Source: Streptomyces sp. NRRL S-31 (GTDB lineage: Bacteria; Actinomycetota; Actinomycetes; Streptomycetales; Streptomycetaceae). From it: a stretch of DNA of 64,000 nucleotides. The DNA lies in NCBI RefSeq assembly GCF_000718775.1, contig NZ_JOCB01000016.1, positions 1-64,000 on the forward strand. Reading direction: 5' to 3'. Positions 16,860 to 25,524 of the stretch are shown here, in pieces. Position 1 is the first letter of the stretch. Every line of letters begins with the position of its first letter. Made by a program: the position numbers and the translations under genes. Below the pieces are notes generated by a model. The model was not told the origin of the DNA and did no database searches. It saw nothing but the letters and a program-made list of their open reading frames with translations.

Positions 16860-17420
16860 GTGGCACGCCAGGGACTCGACCCGCTCGACGGCCGGATGCT
16901 GCGCCTGCTCCGGGAGCGCCCGCGTGCGGGCCTGCTGGAGATCGCCCGCCAACTCGGCGTCGTGCGCGGCACGTTGCAGGCACGGCTCGACCGGCTGATC
17001 GGCTCCGGCGTGGTGACCGGCTACGGTCCGGACGTGGACGTCGCCGCACTCGGCCATGTGGTCCAGGCGTTCACCACGTTCGAGGTCGACCAGTCGGCCC
17101 GTGAGGCCATCACCGCGCGCCTGCGGACCGTGCCGCAGATCCTCGAGGCCCACATCGTGACGGGCCCCGGCGACATCTGGTGCCGCGTCGCCGGCACGAG
17201 CAACCAGCACGTGCAACAGGTGATCGACCAGGTCCTCGAGGTGCCGGGCGTCCGTCGGAGCACGACGGTCATCACGCTGAGCGCGGTCATCCCCTACCGG
17301 GTCCAGCCCCTGGTCGACGAGTTGTCCGGTCTGTCGGAAAGCCCCCGGTCGGGCGGTCGCCGCACAGACCGGGCCGCCGTGACGGAAGATCGTTCGCGCC
17401 GGCGGAAAACAAGCCATTGA
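16860..17420 (+). CDS. Lrp/AsnC-family transcriptional regulator
   Basis: 186 residues from GTG at 16860. The N-terminal winged helix reads LDPLDGRMLRLLRERPRAGL then LEIARQLGVVRGTLQARLDRL, and the RAM ligand-binding domain follows (VVQAFTTFEVDQ, then HIVTGPGDIWCRVAG). A basic tail of about 35 residues after the RAM domain is longer than usual. It forms octamer-type effector-binding regulators in known members; here the probable target is the divergent nitroreductase gene. No clear ribosome site precedes the GTG. Confidence 0.88.
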   Translation: MARQGLDPLDGRMLRLLRERPRAGLLEIARQLGVVRGTLQARLDRLIGSGVVTGYGPDVDVAALGHVVQAFTTFEVDQSAREAITARLRTVPQILEAHIVTGPGDIWCRVAGTSNQHVQQVIDQVLEVPGVRRSTTVITLSAVIPYRVQPLVDELSGLSESPRSGGRRTDRAAVTEDRSRRRKTSH

Positions 17421-17450
17421 ACAAACAGCCCCCGGCACGGGCGGCCCGAT

Positions 17451-17474
17451 CCGGCGGCGCGGCGACGCCGCCGG
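17451..17474 (+). terminator. Terminator hairpin after the Lrp-type regulator
   Basis: Perfect 9-bp stem CCGGCGGCG / CGCCGCCGG with a 6-base loop, 30 bases after the stop codon. Confidence 0.6.
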
Positions 17475-17513
17475 CGTGTCCGGTTTTCCGGGACGCGTTC
17501 ACGCGGGGACGGA

Positions 17514-17519
17514 TAGTCT
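17514..17519 (+). promoter_or_regulatory. -10 element TAGTCT of a leaderless promoter
   Basis: TAGTCT lies 6 bases before the GTG at 17526 and no Shine-Dalgarno is present, so the transcript probably begins at or next to the start codon. The -35 is not obvious. Confidence 0.45.
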
Positions 17520-17525
17520 GCCGTC

Positions 17526-18509
17526 GTGGGCGCGGACGAGGGGGCCGACGAGATCGGCGCGGAGCACGACAGCCGGGGCTGGGCCGCCACACGCTCCTGG
17601 GTGGAGGAGGGGCTGCCCGAGGCGGAGCACATCGAGAACGTCGTACGACTGCGCGGCGGCTGGACGTCGGAGATGCGCCGCCTGGACCTCCGTGGTCCGG
17701 GTGGCCGGCGCTCCCTCGTCCTGCGGTCCTTCGTCAAGCCCTTCTACGCCCGGCACGCGGAGGGCCTGCTGACCCGCGAGGCGGCCGTCCTGCGCCTGCT
17801 CGGAGAGACGGATGTGCCCGCGGCCACGCTCGCGGCGGTGGACGCGACGGCGCGGTACTGCGACCACCCCTCCCTGCTGATGTCCCTGCTGCCGGGGACC
17901 GTGCGCCTCGGCGACCAGGGCGCCGACGACCGCGCTGACCTGCTCGCCCGGCAGTTGGTGCGTATCCACCGGCAGCCGGTGCCCGCGCGCCGACGACCGC
18001 GCGCCTACCAGGCTTGGACCTCTCCCGAGCGGGTGACTCCGCCCGCGGCCACCGAGCGGCCCGAACTCTGGCAGCGGGCCGTCGACGTCATCCGGCGGGA
18101 GCCCCCGGCCCATGCGGGGTGCTTCCTGCACCGGGACTTCCATCCCGGCAACGTCCTCTTCACGGGCACCGGCGACGACCTGCGGATCAGCGGTGTCGTC
18201 GACTGGGTGGAGACCTCCTGGGGGCCGGCCGACCTGGACGTGGCCCACTGCTCGACGGCCCTCGCCCTGCTGCACGGAACCCCCGCCGGCATGCGCTTCG
18301 CCGACCGCTACGTCGACGCGGGAGGAACCCTGACCGACGATCGCGCCGACCACCTCTACTGGCGGCTGCTGGACGCGTTGGGCTTCGCCCCCGACGCGGA
18401 GAAGGTCGCTGTCCCCTGGCGTGAACTGGGCCGCGCCGACCTGACGTCCGGCGTCCTGACCCGGAGACTGGAGGAGTACATCGCGGCCCTCCTCGGCCGC
18501 TACGCCTGA
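17526..18509 (+). CDS. Phosphotransferase (APH/choline-kinase family)
   Basis: 327 residues from GTG. The catalytic loop is CFLHRDFHPGNVLF (HxDxxxxN) and the metal-binding motif is ISGVVDWVETSWGPADLDVAH. The N-terminal lobe is shorter and less conserved. Proteins of this family phosphorylate aminoglycosides, other hydroxylated antibiotics or small amines. The sequence does not tell which, and many streptomycete members are of unknown substrate. It stands alone between a terminator and a hypothetical gene. Confidence 0.85.
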   Translation: MGADEGADEIGAEHDSRGWAATRSWVEEGLPEAEHIENVVRLRGGWTSEMRRLDLRGPGGRRSLVLRSFVKPFYARHAEGLLTREAAVLRLLGETDVPAATLAAVDATARYCDHPSLLMSLLPGTVRLGDQGADDRADLLARQLVRIHRQPVPARRRPRAYQAWTSPERVTPPAATERPELWQRAVDVIRREPPAHAGCFLHRDFHPGNVLFTGTGDDLRISGVVDWVETSWGPADLDVAHCSTALALLHGTPAGMRFADRYVDAGGTLTDDRADHLYWRLLDALGFAPDAEKVAVPWRELGRADLTSGVLTRRLEEYIAALLGRYA

Positions 18510-18838
18510 AACGCCGCCGCGCCCTCGCGACGCCCCGCCAGGCGACCAGCCACACGAACGGGTCCTGACCCGGCTCACTCGACGTCACCTGACGGGCGGC
18601 TGCCCGGCGCGTGCACCCCGGAGCGGCCTGCCGCCCCGGACCCTGCCGACGCTTGTCGGAGACGTCACGGGAATGCACTCTGACGAGCCGGATTCCGTCT
18701 AGGCGATGGACGCGTGGAAGATCTGACGACACGCCGGATAGTCACCCCTGCGAGTGATTGTTGCGCTCCGTGCATCCAATGATACTCAGAGTATCCGGAG
18801 GGCTCTTGGGGGGCTCTCCCGGCGTGAGGAGAGCGGCT
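18510..18838. promoter_or_regulatory. Intergenic region with a perfect 7-1-7 palindrome
   Basis: No gene is supported here. At 18781-18795, GATACTC-A-GAGTATC is a perfect inverted repeat, 43 bases before the next start codon. It is one of the few AT-containing stretches of the gap and is a good operator candidate for the small protein downstream. Confidence 0.5.
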
Positions 18839-19201
18839 ATGACCACAGCCGACGCACCCGCATCCGCGGTGCCGCAGATCACGGGCAGTTCGCAGTCCGC
18901 CGGCCAGGCGCAGGGCCTCGCGGCCATCGGCGGGAATGTCACCGCCGTGTGGCGGGGCTGGTGGACCTGGTCCCCGGGGAACGGGACGTGGAACCTCCAG
19001 ATCCCGTGGAACGTCATCGGGGTCAACTCGACCGTCGTCGTCACGGCCTCGGAGACCGACGGGAGCGGGAACCGGTTCGTCGGCGAAGCGGCGTTCCAGG
19101 TGTCCAGCATCGCCCCCGGCAACGGAGTGGTGACGTTCAAAATCAACATCGGCTGGGGCAGCCCGCTGCCGATGCGTACCGACGTACTGGTCTTCAACTG
19201 A
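18839..19201 (+). CDS. Hypothetical Trp-rich small protein
   Basis: 120 residues from ATG at 18839, chosen because GAGGAG lies 8 bases ahead; a longer reading from 18758 has no ribosome site and runs through the palindrome. No signal peptide or membrane segment. The body alternates short beta-like stretches (AVWRGWWTWSPGNGTWNLQI, then FKINIGWGSPLPM) and resembles a small beta-sandwich, lectin-like or jelly-roll fold, but I do not recognise the family. The palindrome upstream suggests it is regulated on its own. Confidence 0.7.
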   Translation: MTTADAPASAVPQITGSSQSAGQAQGLAAIGGNVTAVWRGWWTWSPGNGTWNLQIPWNVIGVNSTVVVTASETDGSGNRFVGEAAFQVSSIAPGNGVVTFKINIGWGSPLPMRTDVLVFN

Positions 19202-19440
19202 TTCGGCGCGCAGCCGGGGACCGGCCTGACCGCCTGTGGGGCGAAGGGCGACCGGAGCGCCGTAGGCGGTCCGGTCGTCGCCCCGCCGCTCCCTTCCGCC
19301 CGCTCGCGAGACCGGACTGCCGACCGGCCCCGGTGACAGCGGGCGTGGACGAGGCACACGGGACTCTCACACGAGCGGACCGCTGACCGGAAGCCACAGG
19401 GGAACCCGTAGAGCGCTGTCCGCCGCCGAGGGAGCCCGAC

Positions 19441-19656
19441 ATGACGGTCATCGTCGCCTGCCTGTTGCTGCCCGCCATGACCGTACTGCTGTACGGCATG
19501 GACCGCGTCGAGGACTGGCTCGCCCGCACCCCCCGACGCCCCCGCCACGCCCACACCCGCTCCCGGCACCTGCGTCTGATCCAGGGCGGCAAGGGCGGCG
19601 CGCGGAACCCCCTCACCCGTCCGCACCAGGGCCGGCGCTCGTCCGACGCCGCCTGA
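19441..19656 (+). CDS. Small membrane-anchored hypothetical protein
   Basis: 71 residues. One N-terminal membrane segment (VIVACLLLPAMTVLLYGMD) is followed by a basic cytoplasmic tail (RTPRRPRHAHTRSRHLRLIQ). Small one-helix basic proteins of this shape are frequent in streptomycetes. A possible ribosome site (GAGGGAG) precedes the ATG. Function unknown. Confidence 0.6.
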   Translation: MTVIVACLLLPAMTVLLYGMDRVEDWLARTPRRPRHAHTRSRHLRLIQGGKGGARNPLTRPHQGRRSSDAA

Positions 19657-19672
19657 TCCCAAACGAAACCCC

Positions 19673-19678
19673 CTAGGC
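19673..19678 (+). promoter_or_regulatory. -10 element TAGGCT of a leaderless promoter
   Basis: TAGGCT lies 7 bases before the ATG at 19686, and no ribosome site is present. The distance fits a transcript starting at the A of ATG. Confidence 0.5.
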
Positions 19679-19685
19679 TCCCCGC

Positions 19686-20360
19686 ATGACGGAGAACCCC
19701 TGGGCGCGGATACCCGACCGCCCGCCGTACGGATGCCCCGCCGACCTGCCCCACCTGGAGGCATTCAACGCCACGCTGAACGCGGACGAGCCCCGCCTTC
19801 GCCTGGACTTGAGCCTCCCGCCCGAGCCCTTCCTGGGCCTTCACGATGCTCGTCTCGTCGTGCTGCTCGCCAACCCGGGCCGCAGCCCGCACGATGCCGC
19901 CATGTACGCGCGGGACGGAGTCACGGAGCGGTCGCTGGCCGGTACGGCGTCGCCCGGGGGTGCCCCCAACCATTTCCTGGCCGAGGACATGAGAGACACA
20001 CCGGGAGGCCTGTGGTGGCGGCGCACACTCCGCGGCCTGCTGGAACTCGGCCACTCCTACGACCTCCTGGCCCGACGTGTGCTGGCGGTGCAGTTCCACG
20101 GCTATCACTCCGCCGCTTGGCAGCCCCTGCCGATCACGCTGCCCTCGCAGCCGTACGGCTTCGCCCTGGTGCGACGCGCGGTGGAGCGCGGGGCGGTGAT
20201 CGTGCTCGGACGAGCGGCCTCGGCGTGGCGGGTGGCGGTGCCCCAACTGGGTTCGTACGAGCACGTGGTGCGTCCGCGTTCCCTCCGCAACGCTGCCCTG
20301 AGCCGGGGAAACTTCAGTCCTCCGGAATTCGCGAAGATGGCGGACGCGCTCACCGAGTAG
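19686..20360 (+). CDS. Hypothetical protein, possibly uracil-DNA-glycosylase-like fold
   Basis: 224 residues. A central strand followed by a short motif (ARLVVLLANPGRSPHDA) and a later AVIVLGRAASAW stretch resemble the two active-site regions of the uracil-DNA glycosylase superfamily, but the key water-activating motif is not evident. No membrane segment or signal. It converges on the HAD gene of the biosynthetic cluster; the 134-base gap holds short dyads (GCCACC/GGTGGC at 20431-20443) that may end transcription. The functional call is weak. Confidence 0.65.
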   Translation: MTENPWARIPDRPPYGCPADLPHLEAFNATLNADEPRLRLDLSLPPEPFLGLHDARLVVLLANPGRSPHDAAMYARDGVTERSLAGTASPGGAPNHFLAEDMRDTPGGLWWRRTLRGLLELGHSYDLLARRVLAVQFHGYHSAAWQPLPITLPSQPYGFALVRRAVERGAVIVLGRAASAWRVAVPQLGSYEHVVRPRSLRNAALSRGNFSPPEFAKMADALTE

Positions 20361-20494
20361 CGACGGCACCCACTGAGGACCTGTTCGAGCACTCAACCGG
20401 GAGCGCATGGCATGACACCCCATGGCGCTCGCCACCCGGTGGCAACTCACACCCTGCCGGCCTGCCATAGGCGGAGTCCTGGCACACCTGGGTG

Positions 20495-21130
20495 TCAGCC
20501 GAGCAGTTTCGGCAGGGCGCTCATGTCGCCGAAGACGCGGATGCGGCCGGACCACCGGGCCTCTTCGGGGTGGTCCGGGCGGTACCAGCAGACCCGGAGA
20601 CCGGCGTCGTGGGCGGAGCGCACTCCCACCTCGCTGTCCTCCACCGCGACGACGGTCTCGGGGTCCACCGCCAGCAGTTCCACCGCTCGCCGGTACAGCC
20701 CGGGGTCCGGCTTCCAGGTCCCCAGTTCGTACGCCGAGAAGTGGGGGCCGTCGAAGAAGCCGGCGAGGCCGGTCCGGCGCAGGCGGTCCTCGATCATGTC
20801 CAGGGGTGAGTTCGACACGACGTAGCGGTGCGTCGTGATCTCCCGCAGCGCTTCCGCCATCCCGGGCGTGGCACGCAACCGGGTCCCCAGGTACCGCTCG
20901 GCGATCTCCCTCACCTGTTCCACCGCGTCGTCCGGCAGCGGGGTGTCGGTGTGCTGTCCGATGATGCCGACCGACTCGCTCATGCGGCGGCCCGCGACCA
21001 GTTCGGCGAAGCCCTCGGCCGGGACCCGGGCGTGCACGCTCTCGGCGAAGTCGAGCAGAGCCCGCACCTCGGCGTCCTGGCTGTCGACGAGTACGCCGTC
21101 GAGGTCGAACAGCACGGTCGGCGCGGTCAT
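20495..21130 (-). CDS. HAD-superfamily hydrolase, last gene of the left biosynthetic operon
   Basis: 211 residues. Motif I is VLFDLDGVLVDS, motif II lies in YVVSNSPLDM, motif III at WKPDPGLY, motif IV at VAVEDSEVG. This is a beta-phosphoglucomutase/phosphatase-type HAD. Its ATG overlaps the stop of the dehydrogenase gene upstream by ATGA, so the two are translated together. In the cluster it could remove a phosphate from a small precursor, working with the dehydrogenase. It is not of the FkbH type that makes glyceryl-ACP. Confidence 0.88.
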   Translation of the reverse strand: MTAPTVLFDLDGVLVDSQDAEVRALLDFAESVHARVPAEGFAELVAGRRMSESVGIIGQHTDTPLPDDAVEQVREIAERYLGTRLRATPGMAEALREITTHRYVVSNSPLDMIEDRLRRTGLAGFFDGPHFSAYELGTWKPDPGLYRRAVELLAVDPETVVAVEDSEVGVRSAHDAGLRVCWYRPDHPEEARWSGRIRVFGDMSALPKLLG

Positions 21131-22275
21131 GCGCCGAGACCGTGCCGGCGCAGGAAGGCGTCGTAACGCCCGGCGAGTTCCGTCGCCGCGGCGCGTGCCT
21201 CGGTGACCTTCAGCTCCGAGCAGTGGTAGCCCAGCATGTCCCGCATGACCGCCATGCGTTCCTCGGTGAAGTGGACCGTGCCGTTGGCCGCCACGCGCTC
21301 GATCCCGTCCAGTCGCTGGCACTGCCGGTTGACGGTCTCCGCCGCCGAGGGGTCGATGCCGGGCGGGAGGTCGAGCCGTACGCCGTCGCTCGACACCCGT
21401 ACGGGGTAGCCGCCGACCATGCCGCCCGGGGCGGGCGCGTGCAGGGAACTCTCACCGTGGGACAGCAGCGCGAGGAGGAGGCGCGCGGCGGAGGTGGCCG
21501 TCAGTTGCTGGCCTTCCTTGCCGCCCTGCCGCCGCAGTCCGCCGGCCAGCCGCGCGTACGCCGCGCCGGTGTCGATCTCCGCCTTCGTCCCTCCGACGCG
21601 CACGTCGAGCAGGTGCGGAATGCCGCGCGCCTCGCCGAAGCGGTGCACATGGTGGCTGAAGTAGTGGTGTCCGACGGCCTTCACGCCGACCTCTGCCGGG
21701 GAGACGCCCAGCTCCTCGGCGGCGGCCCAGGTGATGCCCGGCACGATGTTGCCGATGTTGCCGATGCCGACGTCGGGCGCGAGGCCGATGGTCGCCAGGG
21801 CCGGGCCGACCGCGTCGGGGTACGCGCCGTTGACGACGACCGCCTCCGACTCCGCGAGACGCACGGCCTGCATCAACTCGTGCGCGAGCGTGAGGTGCAT
21901 CGGCAGCCACGGGCCGAGCTGCGCCTCGTCCAGGCGCCTGAACAGTTCTTCGGGCAGATCCATGATGGCGCGGGCGGCCTGGATGGACGCCCCCAGGAAG
22001 ATGACCGTCGGCCGGATGCACCGGAGTTCCTCCGCGGTGCGGTCCACGTCGGCCAGGTCGAGCGCGACCGCCTCGACCTCACGGGCATGGCCGAGATTGC
22101 CCGCGGCCAGCTTCGTCAGGTTCGCGAAGCGGGTGGCTCGCTCCAGTGAGCGGCTCGCCAGGACGATCCGCGTCTCCGGTTCCGCGCTCGCCAGCAGATG
22201 ACCCAGCCGTATGGTGAGGTCACCGGCACCGATGAGGAGGACCCTCGGTATCTCACCGGTCGTGCTGCCTGACAT
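21127..22275 (-). CDS. Rossmann-fold dehydrogenase (saccharopine/opine-dehydrogenase-like)
   Basis: 382 residues. The N-terminus has the dinucleotide loop VLLIGAGDLTIRLG (GxGxxxxxxG variant) and ASRSLERATRFANL, as in saccharopine or opine dehydrogenases. The middle has VVVNGAYPDAVGPAL and GIGNIGNIVPGITW. The C-terminal part includes a His-rich stretch GHHYFSHHVHRFG that could be the active site. It follows the stand-alone A gene by 108 bases with a stem in between, and it overlaps the HAD gene. In the pathway it probably makes or modifies the unusual acid that the stand-alone A enzyme activates. The exact reaction is unknown. Confidence 0.65.
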   Translation of the reverse strand: MSGSTTGEIPRVLLIGAGDLTIRLGHLLASAEPETRIVLASRSLERATRFANLTKLAAGNLGHAREVEAVALDLADVDRTAEELRCIRPTVIFLGASIQAARAIMDLPEELFRRLDEAQLGPWLPMHLTLAHELMQAVRLAESEAVVVNGAYPDAVGPALATIGLAPDVGIGNIGNIVPGITWAAAEELGVSPAEVGVKAVGHHYFSHHVHRFGEARGIPHLLDVRVGGTKAEIDTGAAYARLAGGLRRQGGKEGQQLTATSAARLLLALLSHGESSLHAPAPGGMVGGYPVRVSSDGVRLDLPPGIDPSAAETVNRQCQRLDGIERVAANGTVHFTEERMAVMRDMLGYHCSELKVTEARAAATELAGRYDAFLRRHGLGA

Positions 22276-22305
22276 GTCTCCTCCGGAACGAGTCGAAGTG
22301 GTGGT

Positions 22306-22356
22306 GGGCGGGTGCGCCCCGGCCGGGTGCTCGCTGCTCGGCCGGAGCGCCCGCCC
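22306..22356 (-). other. Long imperfect stem in the A / dehydrogenase gap
   Basis: Outer arms GGGCGGG (22306-22312) and CCCGCCC (22350-22356) are perfect and inner arms around CGGCCG continue with small bulges. It would form in the operon transcript between two genes and may lower expression of the dehydrogenase and HAD genes. Confidence 0.35.
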
Positions 22357-22383
22357 TGAGAGCTGTCCGTGTCCGCCCCGGGA

Positions 22384-24102
22384 TCAGCCCGGTGTCCGCT
22401 CCGGGTCGGGGGCCGGGAGCGACCGGCGGTCGATCTTCCCGTTGGTGTTGAGCGGGAACGCCTCCCGGTGCAGGAAGCGGCTCGGCAGCATGTAGAGCGG
22501 GAGCCGGTCACGGAGGAAGCCCGTGAGTTCGGCGGGTGCGGTGACGGCACCCGTGTAGTGGGCCACCAGCGTCGCCTCCGCCCCGGACCGGTGGGCGACC
22601 ACGACCGCTTCGCGGACCGCGGGATGGCACGTCAGCTGGGCCTCGACCTCACCCACCTCGATGCGGTGCCCGCGCACCTTGACCTGGTCGTCCAGCCTTC
22701 CCAGGAAGACCAGGCCGTCGGCCTCCTCACGGACCAGGTCGCCGGTCCGGTACCAGTCCGTGTCGCGGACGGTCTCCCCGGCCGGCAGGACGAAGGCGGC
22801 CGCACCGGGCCGTCGGCGCAGGAAGCGGCTGTCGTCGTCGGCCGGGTCGAGATAACCGGCGAACCGCTGCGGACCGCGCAGGCACAACTCGCCGGTCGGC
22901 GCGGGCCACCCGTCCTCCCCGAGGATGACACTGTCCAGGTGGGGCAACACCTCACCGATGGGCATCGTCCCGTTCGAGCCGGCGGCCACGAGCCGGCCGT
23001 GGCCGCCGAGGTTCTTGTGCACGCACACGACGCTCATCTCGGTCGGCCCGTACATGTTGTGCAGTTCGGCGTTGGGCGCGGCCTCGGCCCACTGGCGAGC
23101 CTGTTCCGCGGTGAGCCGCTCCCCGCCCAGCATGACCTTGGTGAGGGTCGGCATGGATCCCGGGGCGAGCGAACCGGTGCGCGCGGCGATGCTGCCGAGG
23201 GACGGGACGCAGAACCAGTGCGTGATCCGCCGGTCGTTGACGAACCGGGAGGGACGCAGTACGTCGTTGGCACGGGGCACGACCAGGGCGGCTCCGGCGG
23301 CCCAGGTCACGAACATCTCGTAGACGGCCACGTCGAAGGAGAACTCGACGTTCTGGGAGGTGCGGTCCTCGGGGCCGATACCGCAGGCGCCGACAGCCCA
23401 GTCGATGAAGGGCACGATGTTGGCGTGCCGGATGGGCACACCGCGCGGTGTGCCGGTGGAGCCCGAGGTGTACAGGATGTAGGCGATGTCGTCCGGCCCG
23501 GGCGCGGTGGTCCCCGTGCCTTGCCGATACCCGTCCGCACCGCTGCCCCGGCCGACGCCGACCGTGCCGTCCGCACCGGCGTCGAGCCCTGTGCCGTCCC
23601 CACCGGCGTCGAGTCCCGTGCCGTCCGCACCGGCGCCGACCGTGCCCTCGGCACCCGGCGCTCCCACCACGCTGTCGGTCAGGCCCGCGAGCGACGCCTC
23701 GTCGAGGAGGAGGAACGGTACGCCGAGGTCCGGCGCCGATGCCTCCGTCCCGGTCCGCTCGTGCGCGTGGTCGCCGAGTACCACGTCGAGCGCCCCGGCC
23801 TTGACGACGGCGGAGTGCCGGGCGGGCGGGTGCGCAGGGTTCAGCGGAACCGCGGCCGCGCCCAGACGCAACGCGGCCAGATAGCCGGCGTACGCCGTGA
23901 GGCTGCGGGCGGCCAGCAGTCCCACCCGCTCCGGGCGGTGACCGGCGTGGCGCAGGATCCGTTCGGCCAGCCTCTGGGCCAGCCGGTCCAGCTCCGCGTA
24001 GGTGAGTGTCCGGCCGCCCACTTCCAGTGCCACGCGGTTCGGGTGGCGTACGACGGAGGACACGAACATCTCATGGAGTGTCGAGGGGGCGGCCGCGGCC
24101 AC
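22384..24102 (-). CDS. Stand-alone NRPS adenylation enzyme
   Basis: 572 residues from GTG at 24102 with AAAGGAAT ahead. Core motifs are present: A3 YILYTSGSTGTPRGVPIRH, A5 NMYGPTE, A7 WYRTGDLV, A8 FLGRLDDQVKVRGHRIEVGE, A10 NTNGKIDRRSL. Reading the specificity pocket by eye gives roughly D-V-Y-F-M-G-M-V-V-K. This is not a code I can assign; it has partial likeness to proline-type DVQ(F/Y)IAHVVK. Between A2 and A3 there is a low-complexity Gly/Asp/Thr insert built of tandem repeats. It probably loads the free carrier protein at 24924-25172 and possibly the A-less module at 37777. Confidence 0.92.
   Translation of the reverse strand: MAAAAPSTLHEMFVSSVVRHPNRVALEVGGRTLTYAELDRLAQRLAERILRHAGHRPERVGLLAARSLTAYAGYLAALRLGAAAVPLNPAHPPARHSAVVKAGALDVVLGDHAHERTGTEASAPDLGVPFLLLDEASLAGLTDSVVGAPGAEGTVGAGADGTGLDAGGDGTGLDAGADGTVGVGRGSGADGYRQGTGTTAPGPDDIAYILYTSGSTGTPRGVPIRHANIVPFIDWAVGACGIGPEDRTSQNVEFSFDVAVYEMFVTWAAGAALVVPRANDVLRPSRFVNDRRITHWFCVPSLGSIAARTGSLAPGSMPTLTKVMLGGERLTAEQARQWAEAAPNAELHNMYGPTEMSVVCVHKNLGGHGRLVAAGSNGTMPIGEVLPHLDSVILGEDGWPAPTGELCLRGPQRFAGYLDPADDDSRFLRRRPGAAAFVLPAGETVRDTDWYRTGDLVREEADGLVFLGRLDDQVKVRGHRIEVGEVEAQLTCHPAVREAVVVAHRSGAEATLVAHYTGAVTAPAELTGFLRDRLPLYMLPSRFLHREAFPLNTNGKIDRRSLPAPDPERTPG
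23566..23640. repeat. 27-bp tandem repeat within the stand-alone A gene
   Basis: Two full 27-bp units (23566-23592 and 23593-23619) and a partial third, each encoding a GTGLDAG(A/G)D-like nonapeptide. It lies in a linker between core motifs A2 and A3, so copy number could vary without destroying the enzyme. Confidence 0.75.
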
Positions 24103-24134
24103 GGGTGATTCCTTTCGTTGCGTCCCGGTTGCCG

Positions 24135-24872
24135 TCACACCAGCTCCTCGACGGTCCGCAGGACGGTCGGCCAGGACTCGGTGAGGTACATGTGACCGCC
24201 GGGCAGTTCGACGGTCCGGAAGGCCGCCGAGGTGTACGCGGCCCAGTCGTGCCAGTCGGCGACCGGCACGGTGGCGTCGTCGGTGCCGCGGAGCGCCGTG
24301 AGCGCGATCGGCAGGGGCCGTCGTGGCTGCGGGTGGTATCCGTCGAGCATGGTGATGTCCGCGCGCAGGGCGGGCAGCAGGAGATCGCGGAGTTCGGGGT
24401 CGGCGAAGGCATCCACCTGCCCGGTCAGCTCGCGCAGTTGGGCGATGGCCCGCTCCGGATCCGCGGACAGCCGCGGGGTGCGGCGCCGTCGCGGGCTCAC
24501 CGAGCCGCTGACCACCAGATGCCGGGGCAGGGGGCCACCGGCTTCCCACAGGCACCGGGTCGCCTCGTAGGCGAGGACGGCGCCGAGGCTGTGGCCGAAC
24601 AGCACGAAGGGGGATCCGCCGGCATCCCTGACGACCCGCCTGGCGACGTCCTCGGCGGCCTCCCGGACCGTACGGTGGAACGGGACGGTGAACTCCTCCT
24701 CGCGCCCCGGGAGTTGCACCGGCACCACGTCGAGCGTCGCGCCTGGCGCCTGCTGCCATGCCCGGTACACCCCGGCGCCCGCCCCCGCATAGGGGACGCA
24801 CATCATCCGTACGGGACGTGGCGCGGCCGGTTCAGGGAAGGGCGTCCCTTCCGCCACATGCGGAGCGGACAC
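24135..24872 (-). CDS. Type II thioesterase
   Basis: 245 residues from GTG at 24872 with GGAGGAAA ahead. The N-terminal strand reads RMMCVPYAGAGAGVYRAW. The nucleophile elbow is FVLFGHSLGAVLAYE, the Asp region is ALRGTDDATVPVADW and the His region is VELPGGHMYLTES, a complete catalytic triad. Such enzymes free stalled carrier proteins. Because no module of this cluster ends in a thioesterase domain, it might also take part in release. It lies between the carrier gene (51 bases) and the A gene (32 bases). Confidence 0.93.
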   Translation of the reverse strand: MSAPHVAEGTPFPEPAAPRPVRMMCVPYAGAGAGVYRAWQQAPGATLDVVPVQLPGREEEFTVPFHRTVREAAEDVARRVVRDAGGSPFVLFGHSLGAVLAYEATRCLWEAGGPLPRHLVVSGSVSPRRRRTPRLSADPERAIAQLRELTGQVDAFADPELRDLLLPALRADITMLDGYHPQPRRPLPIALTALRGTDDATVPVADWHDWAAYTSAAFRTVELPGGHMYLTESWPTVLRTVEELV

Positions 24873-24923
24873 GTGTTTCCTCCGATCGCGGAGTTCTTTT
24901 CACCGGGCCCGATGGCGGGACAT

Positions 24924-25172
24924 TCAGTGCGCGTCGGACTCGGAGCACAGGAGTTCGCGGACGGCGTGGATGTTCTTGCTTTCCAGGATGTCGAGGAAAT
25001 CCACCTCGATGCCCGTTTCCTCGTGGATCCTGGTGGAAAGGGTGAGGGCCCGGAAGGAATCTCCGCCGTTCTCCAGAAATCCCAGGTTCGGGTCGGAGCC
25101 GGCTCCGAGGACTTCGCTCCACAACGCCGGAAGGCGGTCCGCTCCGTTTCCCGGATCCGGATTCTCGTTCAT
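24924..25172 (-). CDS. Stand-alone peptidyl carrier protein
   Basis: 82 residues. The phosphopantetheine site is FLENGGDSFRALTL with Ser in GGDS, followed by a helix (STRIHEETGIEVDFLDI) typical of a carrier domain. It is the first gene of the minus-strand operon. Downstream are the type II thioesterase and the stand-alone A enzyme, so it likely carries a tailored amino or hydroxy acid that is later passed to the assembly line by a condensation domain. No phosphopantetheinyl transferase is in the window. Confidence 0.93.
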   Translation of the reverse strand: MNENPDPGNGADRLPALWSEVLGAGSDPNLGFLENGGDSFRALTLSTRIHEETGIEVDFLDILESKNIHAVRELLCSESDAH

Positions 25173-25524
25173 CTGGGCTCCTCATCTCATCTCGCGCACG
25201 ACGATTCCGAGACCGGCGCGACCAACGGATGGAACTGAGCTGCAACCTCTATAAAGGTGGTCGGTGCCGCAGGTGGCGAAACTTGACCGGAGCGAATGTG
25301 ACGCACCTCACTCACCCATCCCGCCACCTGCACAGTTTGCCCGCGCGCGCGAGAGATTGCCGCGCGGTGCGATGGAACCAGCCAAGAGCACTGGCTGAAA
25401 ATAAGCGATTGCCGAGGCTGATGTCAGCCACTACGATCAATTCGCCTCTCATGCGTCTGGGTGCTTTTCTCGTCCTTATGGGCCGGGGAGAGGGACCGTC
25501 GATCACTTGGGAAGGACCGACCAG
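25173..25524. promoter_or_regulatory. Divergent promoter region of the NRPS-PKS cluster
   Basis: 352 bases without a gene, with an AT-richer part at 25390-25460. Two dyads stand out. GCAGGTGGCG (25269-25278) and CGCCACCTGC (25322-25331) are perfect 10-bp arms 43 bases apart. GGCTGA-TG-TCAGCC (25416-25429) is a compact palindrome, with a further half-site TGGCTGA at 25392-25398. They are plausible binding sites for a cluster regulator, but no cluster-situated regulator gene is in the window. Confidence 0.45.
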
